Origin: Actinomycetota bacterium
GTDB lineage: Bacteria; Actinomycetota; Thermoleophilia; Solirubrobacterales; Solirubrobacteraceae
Assembly: GCA_005888335.1 (NCBI GenBank)
Contig: VAWY01000134.1
Location: 1-64,000 of the forward strand
DNA length: 64,000 nt
Direction: 5' to 3'
This document shows positions 16,826-25,297 of this stretch, in pieces (position 1 is the first letter of the stretch; each line of letters begins with the position of its first letter). The notes under the pieces were generated by a model, which saw only the letters and a list, made by a program, of their open reading frames with translations, did not search any database and was not told the origin of the DNA. The translations under genes were made by a program, and so were the position numbers.

Positions 16826-16845
16826 CGGGGTAAGGCGTTACCCCG
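16826..16845. promoter_or_regulatory. Perfect stem-loop between cysM and the ferritin-like genes
   Basis: CGGGGTAA-GGCG-TTACCCCG, an 8-bp perfect repeat, begins 10 bp after the cysM stop and lies 30 bp before the next start. It can be a terminator (no U-tract) or an operator. Confidence 0.5.
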
Positions 16846-16874
16846 GTGACCACTCGACTCGGAAGGTAGGCGCC

Positions 16875-17450
16875 TTGGATCGACGGCGGTTCTTCCACGT
16901 TGCCGGGCTCGGCGGAGCGACGCTCCTCGTCGGCTGCGGCAAAGAGAACAAGGGCCAGGGGCCGATCGCCGGCGAGAAGCCGCAGGAGTCCGCCCCCGAG
17001 CCCGCCGAGTCGGACGTCAACGACGTCAACGTCCTGAACTCGGCGCTGGACCTCGAGCACCAGGCGGTGGCCGCCTACACCGCCGCGCTGAAGGTGCTGC
17101 GCGGCGAGAACCTGCGGGCGGCGCGGACGTTCCGCGACCACGAGCGCGCGCACGTGCAGGCGCTCTCGCAGGCCATCAAGGGCCTCGGCGGCAAGCCGAA
17201 CCAGGCGCAGCGCAGCTACCGCTTCCCGCGCCTGGCCACCGAGGACGACGCGCTGCGGTTCGCCATGACGCTCGAGAACACGGCGATCGCCGCGTACATC
17301 GACGCGATCCCGCGGCTCAACACCGCCGACCTGCGCGCCGAGGGCGCCGCGATCGTCGGCGCCGAGGCCGAGCATCTCGCGGTCCTCAACGGCGCGCTGC
17401 GACAGCGCTCCGCGCCGGCCGCCTTCGTCACGGGGCAGGCGGGGCGATGA
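16875..17450 (+). CDS. Ferritin-like lipoprotein with twin-arginine-type signal
   Basis: 191 aa. The TTG start at 16875 has GGAAGG upstream. The N-terminus carries DRRRFFHVAG, a Tat-like signal, and a lipobox ending LLVGC. A four-helix ferritin-like domain follows, with LEHQAVAAY, HERAHVQAL, LENTAIAAY and AEAEHLAVL supplying paired Glu/His ligands that could hold two iron atoms. It is coupled to a paralogue next door and to tatA, so Tat export of an iron protein is a reasonable inference. Substrate unknown. Confidence 0.85.
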   Translation: MDRRRFFHVAGLGGATLLVGCGKENKGQGPIAGEKPQESAPEPAESDVNDVNVLNSALDLEHQAVAAYTAALKVLRGENLRAARTFRDHERAHVQALSQAIKGLGGKPNQAQRSYRFPRLATEDDALRFAMTLENTAIAAYIDAIPRLNTADLRAEGAAIVGAEAEHLAVLNGALRQRSAPAAFVTGQAGR

Positions 17451-18046
17451 CCCCCGATCGCCTGGTCATCCGCGACGGCGACGTCGACACCGCCGTCATC
17501 GCCGGCTACGAGCGCTCCCGGCGCGAGCTGGTCCGCCGCGGCCTCGTCGCCGCGGGCACCGTTCTCGCGGCGAGCACGGTCCCGCTGCTCGTGCGCGCGC
17601 GCGACGCCTTCGCGCGGGCCGACGACGACGCGGCGATCCTGCGTGCGGCCATCGAGCTCGAGCAGGCGCTCGCCGAGGCCTACCAGCGCTCGCAGTCCCA
17701 GCTCGGCGGGGTCGCTCGCCTGTTGCGCAACCAGGAGCGCCAGCACATCGCCGCGCTGACCGCGGCGCTGCGCCAGATGGGCGGAACGCCGCCGGCGCCG
17801 AACGTCGGCACGGCGCTGCGCGGTCTGGCCGGCGCGAGCGGCCGGCGCGACCGCGCGCTGTTCGCGATCGACCTCGAGAACATGGCCGTGCGCGCCTACG
17901 AGGACGCCCACCGCAAGCTGCGCGACGCGCGCCTGATGCAGGCCGCCACGACCATCCTGGGCAACGAGGCGCAGCACCTCGTCATCCTGCGCCAGATCGC
18001 CGGCCGGCCGCCGGTGACGTCCGCCTTCGAACGGGGCCGGTCTTGA
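17447..18046 (+). CDS. Second ferritin-like membrane-anchored protein
   Basis: 199 aa, starting at an ATG that overlaps the previous stop (ATGA). A twin-arginine-like RRELVRRG precedes a hydrophobic segment (about 31-50), but without a lipobox cysteine. The ferritin-like helices again show LEQALAEAY, QERQHIAAL, LENMAVRAY and NEAQHLVIL. The two proteins probably act as a pair outside the membrane. Family is clear; function is not. Confidence 0.82.
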   Translation: MTPDRLVIRDGDVDTAVIAGYERSRRELVRRGLVAAGTVLAASTVPLLVRARDAFARADDDAAILRAAIELEQALAEAYQRSQSQLGGVARLLRNQERQHIAALTAALRQMGGTPPAPNVGTALRGLAGASGRRDRALFAIDLENMAVRAYEDAHRKLRDARLMQAATTILGNEAQHLVILRQIAGRPPVTSAFERGRS

Positions 18047-18094
18047 CGACCGACGGTAAAGTGGCTCGAACGTCGTTCTACGGAAGGCCCCGCA

Positions 18095-18292
18095 ATGCCC
18101 GGCTCCATCGGACCCTTCGAGCTCATCATCGTCCTGGCCATCGCGCTCATCGTGCTCGGCCCCAAGAAGCTCCCCGAGGTCGGTCGGTCGATCGGCAACG
18201 GCATGCGCGAGTTCAAGGAGTCCCTGAGCGGCGAGCGGCGCGACGAAGATCGCACCGACGTGGAGTCCGTCGAACGCCAGACCGGGCTGTAG
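18095..18292 (+). CDS. tatA: Twin-arginine translocase subunit TatA
   Basis: 65 aa. One N-terminal transmembrane helix is followed by the hinge LGPKKLPEVGRSIG and an amphipathic helix, then a charged tail. TatA oligomers form the export channel for folded proteins. GGAAGG (18082-18087) sets the ATG. It directly follows two proteins with Tat-type signals. TatC is not in the window. Confidence 0.94.
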   Translation: MPGSIGPFELIIVLAIALIVLGPKKLPEVGRSIGNGMREFKESLSGERRDEDRTDVESVERQTGL

Positions 18293-18304
18293 CCTCGCGG
18301 GGGC

Positions 18305-18685
18305 ATGGAGTTCGCCCCCGAGCACATCGAGGAGATCGTGGCCCACGCCCGCGACGAGGCGCCCAACGAGTGCTGCGGCCTGCTCGCCGGCCGCAACGGC
18401 CGCTCCGAGCGCGTCTTCCGCATGGCCAACGCGGCGCGCAGCCCGCTGCGCTTCGAGGTCGCGCCGCTCGAGGTCATGCGCACGCTCGAGACGATCGACG
18501 AGGCTGGGCTCGAGGTCGCCGCGCTCTACCACTCCCACACGCGGACGGCGCCCTACCCGTCGCAGACCGACGTGACCTTCGCGGAGGCCTGGCCGGGCAC
18601 CCCGTGGATCATCGTCGGGCTCGCCGAAGGCGACGCCGAAGTGCGGACGTACCGGATCGATGGCGCGAACGTCGCCGAGCTCTGA
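18305..18685 (+). CDS. mec: Mec-type JAMM metallopeptidase
   Basis: 126 aa JAB1/MPN+ zinc peptidase. The ligands are E22, H76, H78 and D89, in HSHTRTAPYPSQTD. In mycobacteria Mec releases cysteine from the CysO-cysteine adduct. Here it probably also trims the CysO C-terminal extension. It lies 12 nt after tatA and its end is overlapped 26 nt by the next gene. It completes the MoeZ-CysO-CysM-Mec set. Confidence 0.93.
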   Translation: MEFAPEHIEEIVAHARDEAPNECCGLLAGRNGRSERVFRMANAARSPLRFEVAPLEVMRTLETIDEAGLEVAALYHSHTRTAPYPSQTDVTFAEAWPGTPWIIVGLAEGDAEVRTYRIDGANVAEL

Positions 18686-19169
18686 GCCGCGGCCGCTCGT
18701 CTGCCCGTCCTGCGCGACGACGCATCCGCTCAGCGAGCGCTTCTGCCCGGAGTGCGGGATGCCGTTGACCTACGCCGGTGTGGAGGAGGAGCCGGTGACC
18801 GCGCGACAGGAACGCGCGCGCAAGATCAAGCCGCAGCTCTCCGAAGGCGCGCTGGTCAAGGTGGCCGGGGCGCGCAACCAGGCGGAGGCCGAGTTCCTCC
18901 AGGGGCTGTTGCTCGAGGAGGGCGTGCCCTCCACGCTGCGACGCGCCCGCGGCTTCGACGTCCCGGACTTCCTGGCCGCCGGCCCGCGCGACGTCCTCGT
19001 GCCGGTGTCGGGCGCCGACGTCGCGCGCGACGTGCTGCTGCAGGCCGACCTGGGGCCGGTGCTGCCGGCGACCGGCGTCGACGCGCCGCTGCGCGTGCTC
19101 GCCGGCGTGCTCATCGCCGTGGCGCTCGTGGCGATCATCGCCTGGCTGGGCACCGAGCTCTTCGTCTGA
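18660..19169 (+). CDS. Zinc-ribbon membrane protein with DUF2007-like domain
   Basis: 169 aa. An N-terminal zinc ribbon has CPSC and CPEC knuckles. A middle domain (about 60-135) with ARNQAEAEFLQGLLLEEGVPS resembles DUF2007 signal-transduction domains. A C-terminal transmembrane helix covers about 143-165. It begins inside mec (26-nt overlap), so it is probably co-expressed. Function unknown. Confidence 0.8.
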   Translation: MARTSPSSEPRPLVCPSCATTHPLSERFCPECGMPLTYAGVEEEPVTARQERARKIKPQLSEGALVKVAGARNQAEAEFLQGLLLEEGVPSTLRRARGFDVPDFLAAGPRDVLVPVSGADVARDVLLQADLGPVLPATGVDAPLRVLAGVLIAVALVAIIAWLGTELFV

Positions 19170-19174
19170 GTCGT

Positions 19175-19894
19175 CTACGGCGACGTTGCCGTCAGCCGCT
19201 CGAGGTGCGTGCGCCACCGCGCCTCGATCTCGCGCAGCGGCGCGCCGCCGAACGCGTGGCGCAGGACGCCCTCGTCGACGAGGCGGACGGCCTCGGCCTC
19301 GTCGCGCTCGCGGACGAGCAGGTCGATGACCGTGCCGCCGAGCAGGCGCGCGTCGCGCAGCCCCGGCGGGAAGGCCGGCGGGCGCCCCTCGCGCAGGCGC
19401 CGCGCGATCGCCGGGCGCGCATGCGCGGTCTGGCCGGAGAACCACTCGGCCGCGCCCCACGCGAGCCACGCCGCGCGCCGGGCGCGCCGGCGCGAGCGCA
19501 GCGCCCGGCTGCTCGAGCCGACGACGAGCCGCGCGTACAGGCCGGCGGGGGAGAGCAGGACGAGCTCGCGCGAGCCCGGCACGGCGCTGGCGCGCTCCTC
19601 GAGGCGCCGCGGCGCGAGCACGTGCAGCTCGCGCCGGCTCCACGTGCCGGTCACGTAGCGCCGCGCGGCCGGGGCGGCGACCGCGCGGTCCAGCGCGATC
19701 CCGGGCCGCGCGACGAGCAGTTGCGCGTCCGAGCCGTGCAGGATCACGTCGACGCCCGCCGGCACCACCGCGAACGCGCGCGCCAATCGCGCGCGCGTGG
19801 CCTCGAGCAGCTCGAGGACCCCGGCGGCGTCCTCCGCGTCGGCCTCCTCGTGGCGGGCGGCGAAGTGCTCGGAGACGGTCTCGGACCACGCCAA
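19175..19894 (-). CDS. Conserved-looking protein of unknown function
   Basis: 239 aa from a TTG at 19894, eight bases after the acylase stop. The frame remains open upstream into the acylase, but residues there are low-complexity shadow sequence. The protein has a helical N-terminus (about 20-40), a segment VILHGSDAQLLVARPGIALD, and ends with Arg-rich helices. It has no recognised motif and no membrane segment. Translation is probably coupled to the acylase. Confidence 0.6.
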   Translation of the reverse strand: MAWSETVSEHFAARHEEADAEDAAGVLELLEATRARLARAFAVVPAGVDVILHGSDAQLLVARPGIALDRAVAAPAARRYVTGTWSRRELHVLAPRRLEERASAVPGSRELVLLSPAGLYARLVVGSSSRALRSRRRARRAAWLAWGAAEWFSGQTAHARPAIARRLREGRPPAFPPGLRDARLLGGTVIDLLVRERDEAEAVRLVDEGVLRHAFGGAPLREIEARWRTHLERLTATSP

Positions 19895-19901
19895 ACGCGC
19901 G

Positions 19902-22649
19902 CTACGGCCGGTGGCCCTGCACCTCGACCGCCTGCTGGTAGGTCGGCCGGTTGACCCACTCGATGAGCGGCTGGGTGACGCCGCCGGTCGGGACCTGCCG
20001 GATCGCCTCGGTGCACATCTGGAGGTCCGGCATCTCCTTGGCCGGGCACAGCGGGTCCTTGTAGAGCTCGCTCGCCGGCACGCCCATCGCGGCCCGCAGC
20101 GAGCTGAGCAGCGCCGCACGGCAGCGGCTCAGGCGCCCGCGGCCGCAGTAGACCTGCGAGTACGCGCCCCGCTCGTGGTGCCCGAGAACCCTCCGCAGGT
20201 CCTTGTTGGCGTAGCTGAACCACCCGTCCTGGAAGGCCGAGCCGACGTGGTCGTCGCGGTTGTGGTCGTCGAAGGGCACCTGGGCGTGGATGGCGTCGAA
20301 GGCCCGCCGGCCGAGCGCGGGCTCGAACATCGCCTCGAGCATCCGCGGCCACCAGGCGTCCATGAGCCGGATGGCCTCGGACTGCTCGTAGTGACCGTTG
20401 CCGTCGCGGTCGCGCCGGTGCGCGCCGCTGATCGCCCACGCGCGCAGGAGCTCGACCGCGCCGGCCAGCGCGCGGTCGGCGGGCCGCAGGCGGGTGGGCG
20501 GCCCGATGACCTTCAGCGCCCACGGCAGGACCTGCGTCCCGCGCAGGTCGACGGTGCCCGCGTCCTCCATGCCGTTGACGAGGTCGACGAGCGACATCTT
20601 GCGCCCGCCGGCGATGCCGTTGCGGATGACGAAGTCCAGCGACTGCGACCGGTAGACCGGCCCGTAGCCGCCGAAGCCCGAGGCGCGATAGCCGCGCGCC
20701 GGCTTGTTGTTCCAGCTCGTCAGGAAGTCCTGGTCGATCGCCTGGGGGTGCGCCTCGAACGCGGTCTGCGGCGCGGTGTTGTCGTCGGCGTTCCAGCCGC
20801 GCCACTCGTAGCGCTCGCGGGCGAGCGTCGGCAGGTTCTGGTCGACCCCGGGCGGGCGGACCGGGTTGGCGCCCGAGTTGAAGTAGGCGATGTGCTTGTC
20901 GTCCGCGTAGAACCAGTTGAACGTGTAGAGGATCTTGTTCGCCGCTCGCTGGAAGTCCTGCGGCGAGCGGATCGCGTCGGGGTTGTTGAAGTCGGCGAAG
21001 CCGAAGCCCGAGTCGATCTCGTGGAAGTACGTCCGGCGCAGGTTGGTGAAGGCGACCGGCTTGCCGCGCACGGTCCCGCGCGCGATGACGAGCCCGTACT
21101 TCGTGCGCTGGACGCGCAGCGTCTCGGTGCCCGCCGGGGTCGGGTCGGCCAGGTTGGGCTCCCACGAGTTCTTGCGGACCAGGTCCTCCATCGGCAGGCA
21201 CCGGCCGTGGAAGAGGTAGCCGTTGGAGTCCTTGGCGGCCGGGCCGCCGCCCGGGTCGCAGAGGCTGACCGCGTAGGTGTCGATGATGTCCTGGCCGGCC
21301 GACGTCGCGCTCCACGCGTAGTCCCGGCCGTGGCCGAGCTCGACGTAGAGGTTGGTCCCGGCGAACGCGGCGCCGCGCGCGTCGATCGCAGGGCCGGCGT
21401 CGGAGGCCGGCGCGTGGACGTCCTGCTCCATGAGCAGCTGGGGGGCGAAGTAGCCGGTCTGCGGGCCGAAGACGGCGAGCGGGTGGCCGGACTGGCTGTG
21501 CGCCGCGGAGACGAGCAGCGCGTTGGACATCCCGTGCTGCCAGATCCGCGCGCCGCCGAGGCCGCCGAGCGCCAGACCCGCGCCGAGGCCGCTCGCGCCG
21601 CCGCCGCCGCCGGTCTCGTTCGCCACGATCTTCGCCGGCGTCACCGAGCCCGGGTCGGGCATGGCCAGCCCGCGCGGCCGGCCGGGCGGCACGCCGTAGC
21701 GGAAGACCTTGCCCTTCACCGTGGTCGGCGCCTCGGGGTCGTCGAGCTCGCGGAAGTCGCGCCAGACGCGCTTGCCGTGCCGCTTGCCGAGCGCGCCCTG
21801 CAGCGCCTGGAGCGTCTGCGCGTCGGCCAGCTCGCCGCCCCCGCCCTTGCCGAAGATCCCGCCGACGAGCGCCGCCGTGGCGATGATGTCGGTCAGCTTC
21901 CACGGGTCGGGGCCCTGCGGCCGCCCGAGCGCCGCGTACTCGCCGGGCATCTTCGTGGGGTCGAGCTTGGCCTCGTCGATGTACTGGTTGACGCCCGCGA
22001 CGTAGTTGAGCGAGTCGCGGCCGATCTGCAGGCCCTCGGCGCCGTAGAGCTGGGGGAACTGGTCGACCTGGCGCTGGAGGTCGTCCTCCGTGTACGGCGC
22101 CACCGACCACTGCATCTGGTCGAAGTCGCGGTTGCCCTGCGCGCCGCCGGCGAAGCTCGAGAGCTCGGCGCGCCCGACGTGGCGCAGCGCGTCCATCAGG
22201 AACAGGCGGTCCTCCGCCGCGGCGTAGCCGAGCCCGAACATCGCGCCGTCGCGCGTGGCGCCGTAGATGTGGGGGACGCCGAACTGCTTGTCGCGCACGA
22301 TGACGACGTCGTCGCGCGGCGAGTACGTGCGCTCGACCTGGTCGGGCGGGACGCCGAAGGTCGAGTCCTTGAAGTACTTGTCGAGCTGGTCGGCCGGCAG
22401 GCCCGGCGCCGCGTGGACGAGGTCGCCGTACATCGGCAGCTGGGTGGCGTTGTGCTCGGGCCGCTGGCCGAGCGCGAGGAAGGCCGTGAGCTGGGCGGCG
22501 TTGGCGGTGCCGTTGGTGCCCGGCGGGAGGATGTCGTGGAAGCCGCCGAAGTCGTTGGTGCCGAACGGCTCGGGCGCCGGGGCGGCCGCCGCGGCGGGCG
22601 CGAGCACGGCGAGCGCGCAGAGCACGGCGATGGCGACCCGGGCCGGCAC
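19902..22649 (-). CDS. Secreted penicillin acylase-family (Ntn) hydrolase
   Basis: 915 aa from the GTG at 22649, which opens a signal peptide ending near APAAAAAP. The alpha-chain motif DKQFGVPHIYGATRDGAMFGLGY is split here as DKQFGVPHIYG and MFGLGYAAAEDRL. A Gly-rich linker (about 360-385) precedes GMSNALLV, where the Ser should become the N-terminal nucleophile after self-cleavage. Family members hydrolyse beta-lactam side chains or acyl-homoserine lactones; the substrate here is unknown. An alternative GTG at 22700 lies inside a hairpin. Confidence 0.9.
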   Translation of the reverse strand: MPARVAIAVLCALAVLAPAAAAAPAPEPFGTNDFGGFHDILPPGTNGTANAAQLTAFLALGQRPEHNATQLPMYGDLVHAAPGLPADQLDKYFKDSTFGVPPDQVERTYSPRDDVVIVRDKQFGVPHIYGATRDGAMFGLGYAAAEDRLFLMDALRHVGRAELSSFAGGAQGNRDFDQMQWSVAPYTEDDLQRQVDQFPQLYGAEGLQIGRDSLNYVAGVNQYIDEAKLDPTKMPGEYAALGRPQGPDPWKLTDIIATAALVGGIFGKGGGGELADAQTLQALQGALGKRHGKRVWRDFRELDDPEAPTTVKGKVFRYGVPPGRPRGLAMPDPGSVTPAKIVANETGGGGGASGLGAGLALGGLGGARIWQHGMSNALLVSAAHSQSGHPLAVFGPQTGYFAPQLLMEQDVHAPASDAGPAIDARGAAFAGTNLYVELGHGRDYAWSATSAGQDIIDTYAVSLCDPGGGPAAKDSNGYLFHGRCLPMEDLVRKNSWEPNLADPTPAGTETLRVQRTKYGLVIARGTVRGKPVAFTNLRRTYFHEIDSGFGFADFNNPDAIRSPQDFQRAANKILYTFNWFYADDKHIAYFNSGANPVRPPGVDQNLPTLARERYEWRGWNADDNTAPQTAFEAHPQAIDQDFLTSWNNKPARGYRASGFGGYGPVYRSQSLDFVIRNGIAGGRKMSLVDLVNGMEDAGTVDLRGTQVLPWALKVIGPPTRLRPADRALAGAVELLRAWAISGAHRRDRDGNGHYEQSEAIRLMDAWWPRMLEAMFEPALGRRAFDAIHAQVPFDDHNRDDHVGSAFQDGWFSYANKDLRRVLGHHERGAYSQVYCGRGRLSRCRAALLSSLRAAMGVPASELYKDPLCPAKEMPDLQMCTEAIRQVPTGGVTQPLIEWVNRPTYQQAVEVQGHRP

Positions 22650-22693
22650 GGCGCGGGAAGGTACCTCAGGAGCTGCGCTCGTACGCCACAACA

Positions 22694-22727
22694 CCGGCAC
22701 GGATGCCGGTCGACGGCATTCATGCCG
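22694..22727. repeat. Two tandem hairpins at the DUF1152 stop codon
   Basis: CCGGCA-N4-TGCCGG (22694-22709) and CGGCAT-TC-ATGCCG (22714-22727). The second contains the TGA stop of DUF1152 in its loop/stem. They could terminate that transcript or bound the acylase promoter. Confidence 0.55.
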
Positions 22728-23631
22728 CGAGCTCCGTGCGGACGCCGCGCGCGGTGAGGATCGCGTCGGCGTCGGCGAGCGAGCCGGCGTCCACGACCGC
22801 GGCCGCGAGGTGCGCAGCGCTCGCCAGGCAGGCGGCCGGGTCGAGGTAGAACGTCAGCGCGCCGGCCGGGCCGAGCTCGACGGCGCGCCGGCCGTCGCGG
22901 ATTGCCGTCGTGCCGAGCTCGCCGCGGGCGCAGCGGACGGCCATCGCGCTCGCCTCGGTCGGCACGTGGGCGATCACGCGCTCGAGGCGGTCGGCGGCGT
23001 CGGGCGTCAGCGCCCAGGCGCCCAGCCAGCCGCCCGCCGCCGCGACCTCGGCCACCCGCGCGAGCACCTCGGCCGGGCGCAGCTCGCCGTCGCAGCCCGC
23101 GCCGAACACGCCGAGCACCGAGCGCGTGCGCAGGTGCGCCGCCGCCGCCAGCAGGACCGCGTCGGCCAGCGGGCTCGCCAGGCCCGGCTCGTCGCCGTGC
23201 GCGAGGACGTCGCCGCCGACGTCGATCATCACGATCAGGTCGCAGCCCAACCGCTCCGCGGCGTCGTCGAGCCCGGCGGCGACCGCGCCGGGGCCGGGGT
23301 TCGGGTCGACGAGGAGGGTCGGGACGCCGAGCGCCTCGGCGACACCGCTCTCGGCGAAGCGAAAGCCGCCCGGCCCGGTGGTGGACGGGCCGGCGAGCGC
23401 GGCGACGTCGTTGACCCGCTCGACGAGCCCGTCGGCCTCGTCGAGCGTGCGCGGCCCGGCGAGCGGGTCGATCGGCCGCCGCTCCCAGGTCAGCCCGCCG
23501 ACCACGGCGGGCGCGCCGAGCCGCTCGGCCAGGTCGGCGGTCGCCAGCGCGCCGACGACGTCGCCACCGCCGCCGATGCCGATGCACAGCGCCCGTCCGG
23601 CGCCGCGCAGCAGCGTGTCGATCGCCGGCAG
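22720..23631 (-). CDS. DUF1152-family protein
   Basis: 303 aa with an N-terminal nucleotide-loop-like GIGGGGDVVGALATA, then alternating hydrophobic strands and LIVMIDVGGDVLAHGDE. This pattern fits DUF1152, known mostly from archaea and some bacteria, with no fixed function. No ATG, GTG or TTG lies at the domain start. The likely start is CTG at 23631, two bases after the DUF1802 stop. An ATG at 23772 would overlap that gene by 140 nt and add low-complexity sequence. Confidence 0.75.
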   Translation of the reverse strand: MPAIDTLLRGAGRALCIGIGGGGDVVGALATADLAERLGAPAVVGGLTWERRPIDPLAGPRTLDEADGLVERVNDVAALAGPSTTGPGGFRFAESGVAEALGVPTLLVDPNPGPGAVAAGLDDAAERLGCDLIVMIDVGGDVLAHGDEPGLASPLADAVLLAAAAHLRTRSVLGVFGAGCDGELRPAEVLARVAEVAAAGGWLGAWALTPDAADRLERVIAHVPTEASAMAVRCARGELGTTAIRDGRRAVELGPAGALTFYLDPAACLASAAHLAAAVVDAGSLADADAILTARGVRTELAA

Positions 23632-23632
23632 G

Positions 23633-24265
23633 CTACGCGTAGGCGGGGACGCCGCCGCTCTCGATGATGCCCTGGATCTCCTCGGTCGCCCGGTCGAACT
23701 CGTCGTCGCAGAGCACGGGCGTGCCCTCGAAGGGCAGGTCGCGCGTGATCTCGAGCCACGAGCGGCCGCCATTGTGCTCGTCGCGGACCTTGACGGTCAC
23801 CGGCCGCGGGATCCGGTATGTGCGCAGCAGGATCACGTGCAGTGGGTGGCGGCGCCGCCAGGCCAGGCGCTTCTCGGCGTAGTCGGTGGTCCACACGTAG
23901 TACGGCGAGAGCGCGTCCACGCAGCGCGGATCGTCGATCGTCCAGTGGCCCGCGACCTCCGCCCAGGCACGGATCCGGACGCGATCGGGCTGCTCGATGC
24001 CCGCGTCGTAGCCGAGGCCCTGCAGGGGCGGCTCGCCGTCGGCCCAGACGCCCTCCTCGAGTGCCCGGCGCAGCTCCGGCTGGTGGGACTCGCGGACCAG
24101 GTCGCTGCGCTGGTGGTCGAACGTCGGATACAGGAAGAAGCGGTCGTGCTCGAGGCGGAAGTGCTTGCCCGTCTCGCGCATGCCGCCCTTGCGGAGGGTC
24201 ACCAGCTGCTCGCCCTCAGCGAGCGCGCGGACGGTGACCGCCCATTCCTTGAAGGCAATTGGCAT
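23633..24265 (-). CDS. DUF1802-family protein
   Basis: 210 aa starting MPIAFKEWAV, with TLRKGGMRE and a strongly charged remainder including FFLYPTFDHQ. These features match DUF1802 proteins, reported mainly in cyanobacteria and some actinobacteria. Function unknown, soluble. The ATG at 24265 follows a GGAGG-like stretch. It seems to head a run through DUF1152, the acylase and the 239-aa protein. Confidence 0.75.
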   Translation of the reverse strand: MPIAFKEWAVTVRALAEGEQLVTLRKGGMRETGKHFRLEHDRFFLYPTFDHQRSDLVRESHQPELRRALEEGVWADGEPPLQGLGYDAGIEQPDRVRIRAWAEVAGHWTIDDPRCVDALSPYYVWTTDYAEKRLAWRRRHPLHVILLRTYRIPRPVTVKVRDEHNGGRSWLEITRDLPFEGTPVLCDDEFDRATEEIQGIIESGGVPAYA

Positions 24266-24396
24266 GTGTCGGGGAGGAAGTCTGGATCGGGATCTGGAAC
24301 TAAAAGCGCCCCGCGCGCAACCCCGGACTGAGGGCGGCTGGGCGGGACGGCCGGCGGGCATCGTTGCACGATTTCGCCGGAACTCCAAATGGTCTT

Positions 24397-25266
24397 TCAG
24401 GGGAGATGTTTCCCCGCGTACCCCTCGAGGACTTCGACCAATCCGGCGAAGTCCGCGTCCCCAAGCCCCCGGCCCATGCCGGCCGAGAGAACGTCGCGTA
24501 CCGCCGCTGCGGCCGGGAAAGGAACCCCGTTGCCCTCGGCCTCCTCGAGGCACAGGCGGACGTCCTTGAGCATGTGCTCGAGCTTGAACAGCGTCGTGTA
24601 ATCGTGCGCGCGCATGGGGCCCGCCTTGAGCGTGAGCATGGTGCTGGCGCCCGATCCGGCGGCCATGATCGTGGTCAGCGCGCCGAGGTCGACCCCGGCG
24701 CCCGCGCCGGCGATCAGCGCCTGGGCGACCGTGGACGCGTTGGCGGCCGCGACCGCGTTGTTGATGAGCTTGATCGCCTGCCCGTGCCCGAGCGGGCCGA
24801 CGTGGAGGACGAGCTCGCCCATCTCGCGCAGCAGCGGCTCGGCGCGGGCGTAGTCCTCCGGGCGGCCGCCGGCCATGATCGTCAGCGTCCCGTCGGCGGC
24901 CTTGGGCGCCGAGCCGGTCACGGGCGCGTCCATGAAGGCGATGCCGCGCTCGCCCAGCCTGCCGCCGATCTCGCGCGCCGCCCGGGCGCCGATCGTCGAC
25001 ATGTCGACGCACAGCAGCCCGTCCGCCGGCTCGATGCCCTCGAGCACGGCCGCGACCTGGGGCCCGTCGACGAGCATCGTAAACACGATCTCGGCGCGCG
25101 CGGCGGCCTCGGCCGGGCTGCCGGCGACGACCCCGCCGTGCTCGCGCGCCCACGCCTCGGCCTTCTCCCGGGTGCGGTTCCAGACGGTCAGCTCGTGCCC
25201 CGCGCGCGCCAGGTTCGCGGCCTGCAGCGAGCCCATGATGCCGAGTCCGAGCCAGGCGACGCGCAC
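24397..25266 (-). CDS. NAD-binding beta-hydroxyacid dehydrogenase
   Basis: 289 aa of the 3-hydroxyisobutyrate dehydrogenase group. It has the Rossmann loop LGLGIMG, the substrate motif DAPVTGSAPKA and the catalytic lysine in GQAIKLINN. Such enzymes oxidise 3-hydroxyisobutyrate, tartronate semialdehyde or related acids with NAD(P). The GTG at 25266 places the Rossmann fold at the very N-terminus. No pathway partner is adjacent, so the substrate is open. Confidence 0.9.
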   Translation of the reverse strand: MRVAWLGLGIMGSLQAANLARAGHELTVWNRTREKAEAWAREHGGVVAGSPAEAAARAEIVFTMLVDGPQVAAVLEGIEPADGLLCVDMSTIGARAAREIGGRLGERGIAFMDAPVTGSAPKAADGTLTIMAGGRPEDYARAEPLLREMGELVLHVGPLGHGQAIKLINNAVAAANASTVAQALIAGAGAGVDLGALTTIMAAGSGASTMLTLKAGPMRAHDYTTLFKLEHMLKDVRLCLEEAEGNGVPFPAAAAVRDVLSAGMGRGLGDADFAGLVEVLEGYAGKHLP

Positions 25267-25297
25267 GAGGCCGGAGGCTAACCGCTCGACGGGGGGC

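Noticed and set aside
24397..24420. Hairpin GGGGA..TCCCC as a terminator
   Set aside because: It lies inside the last codons of the dehydrogenase gene and has only a short weak stem.
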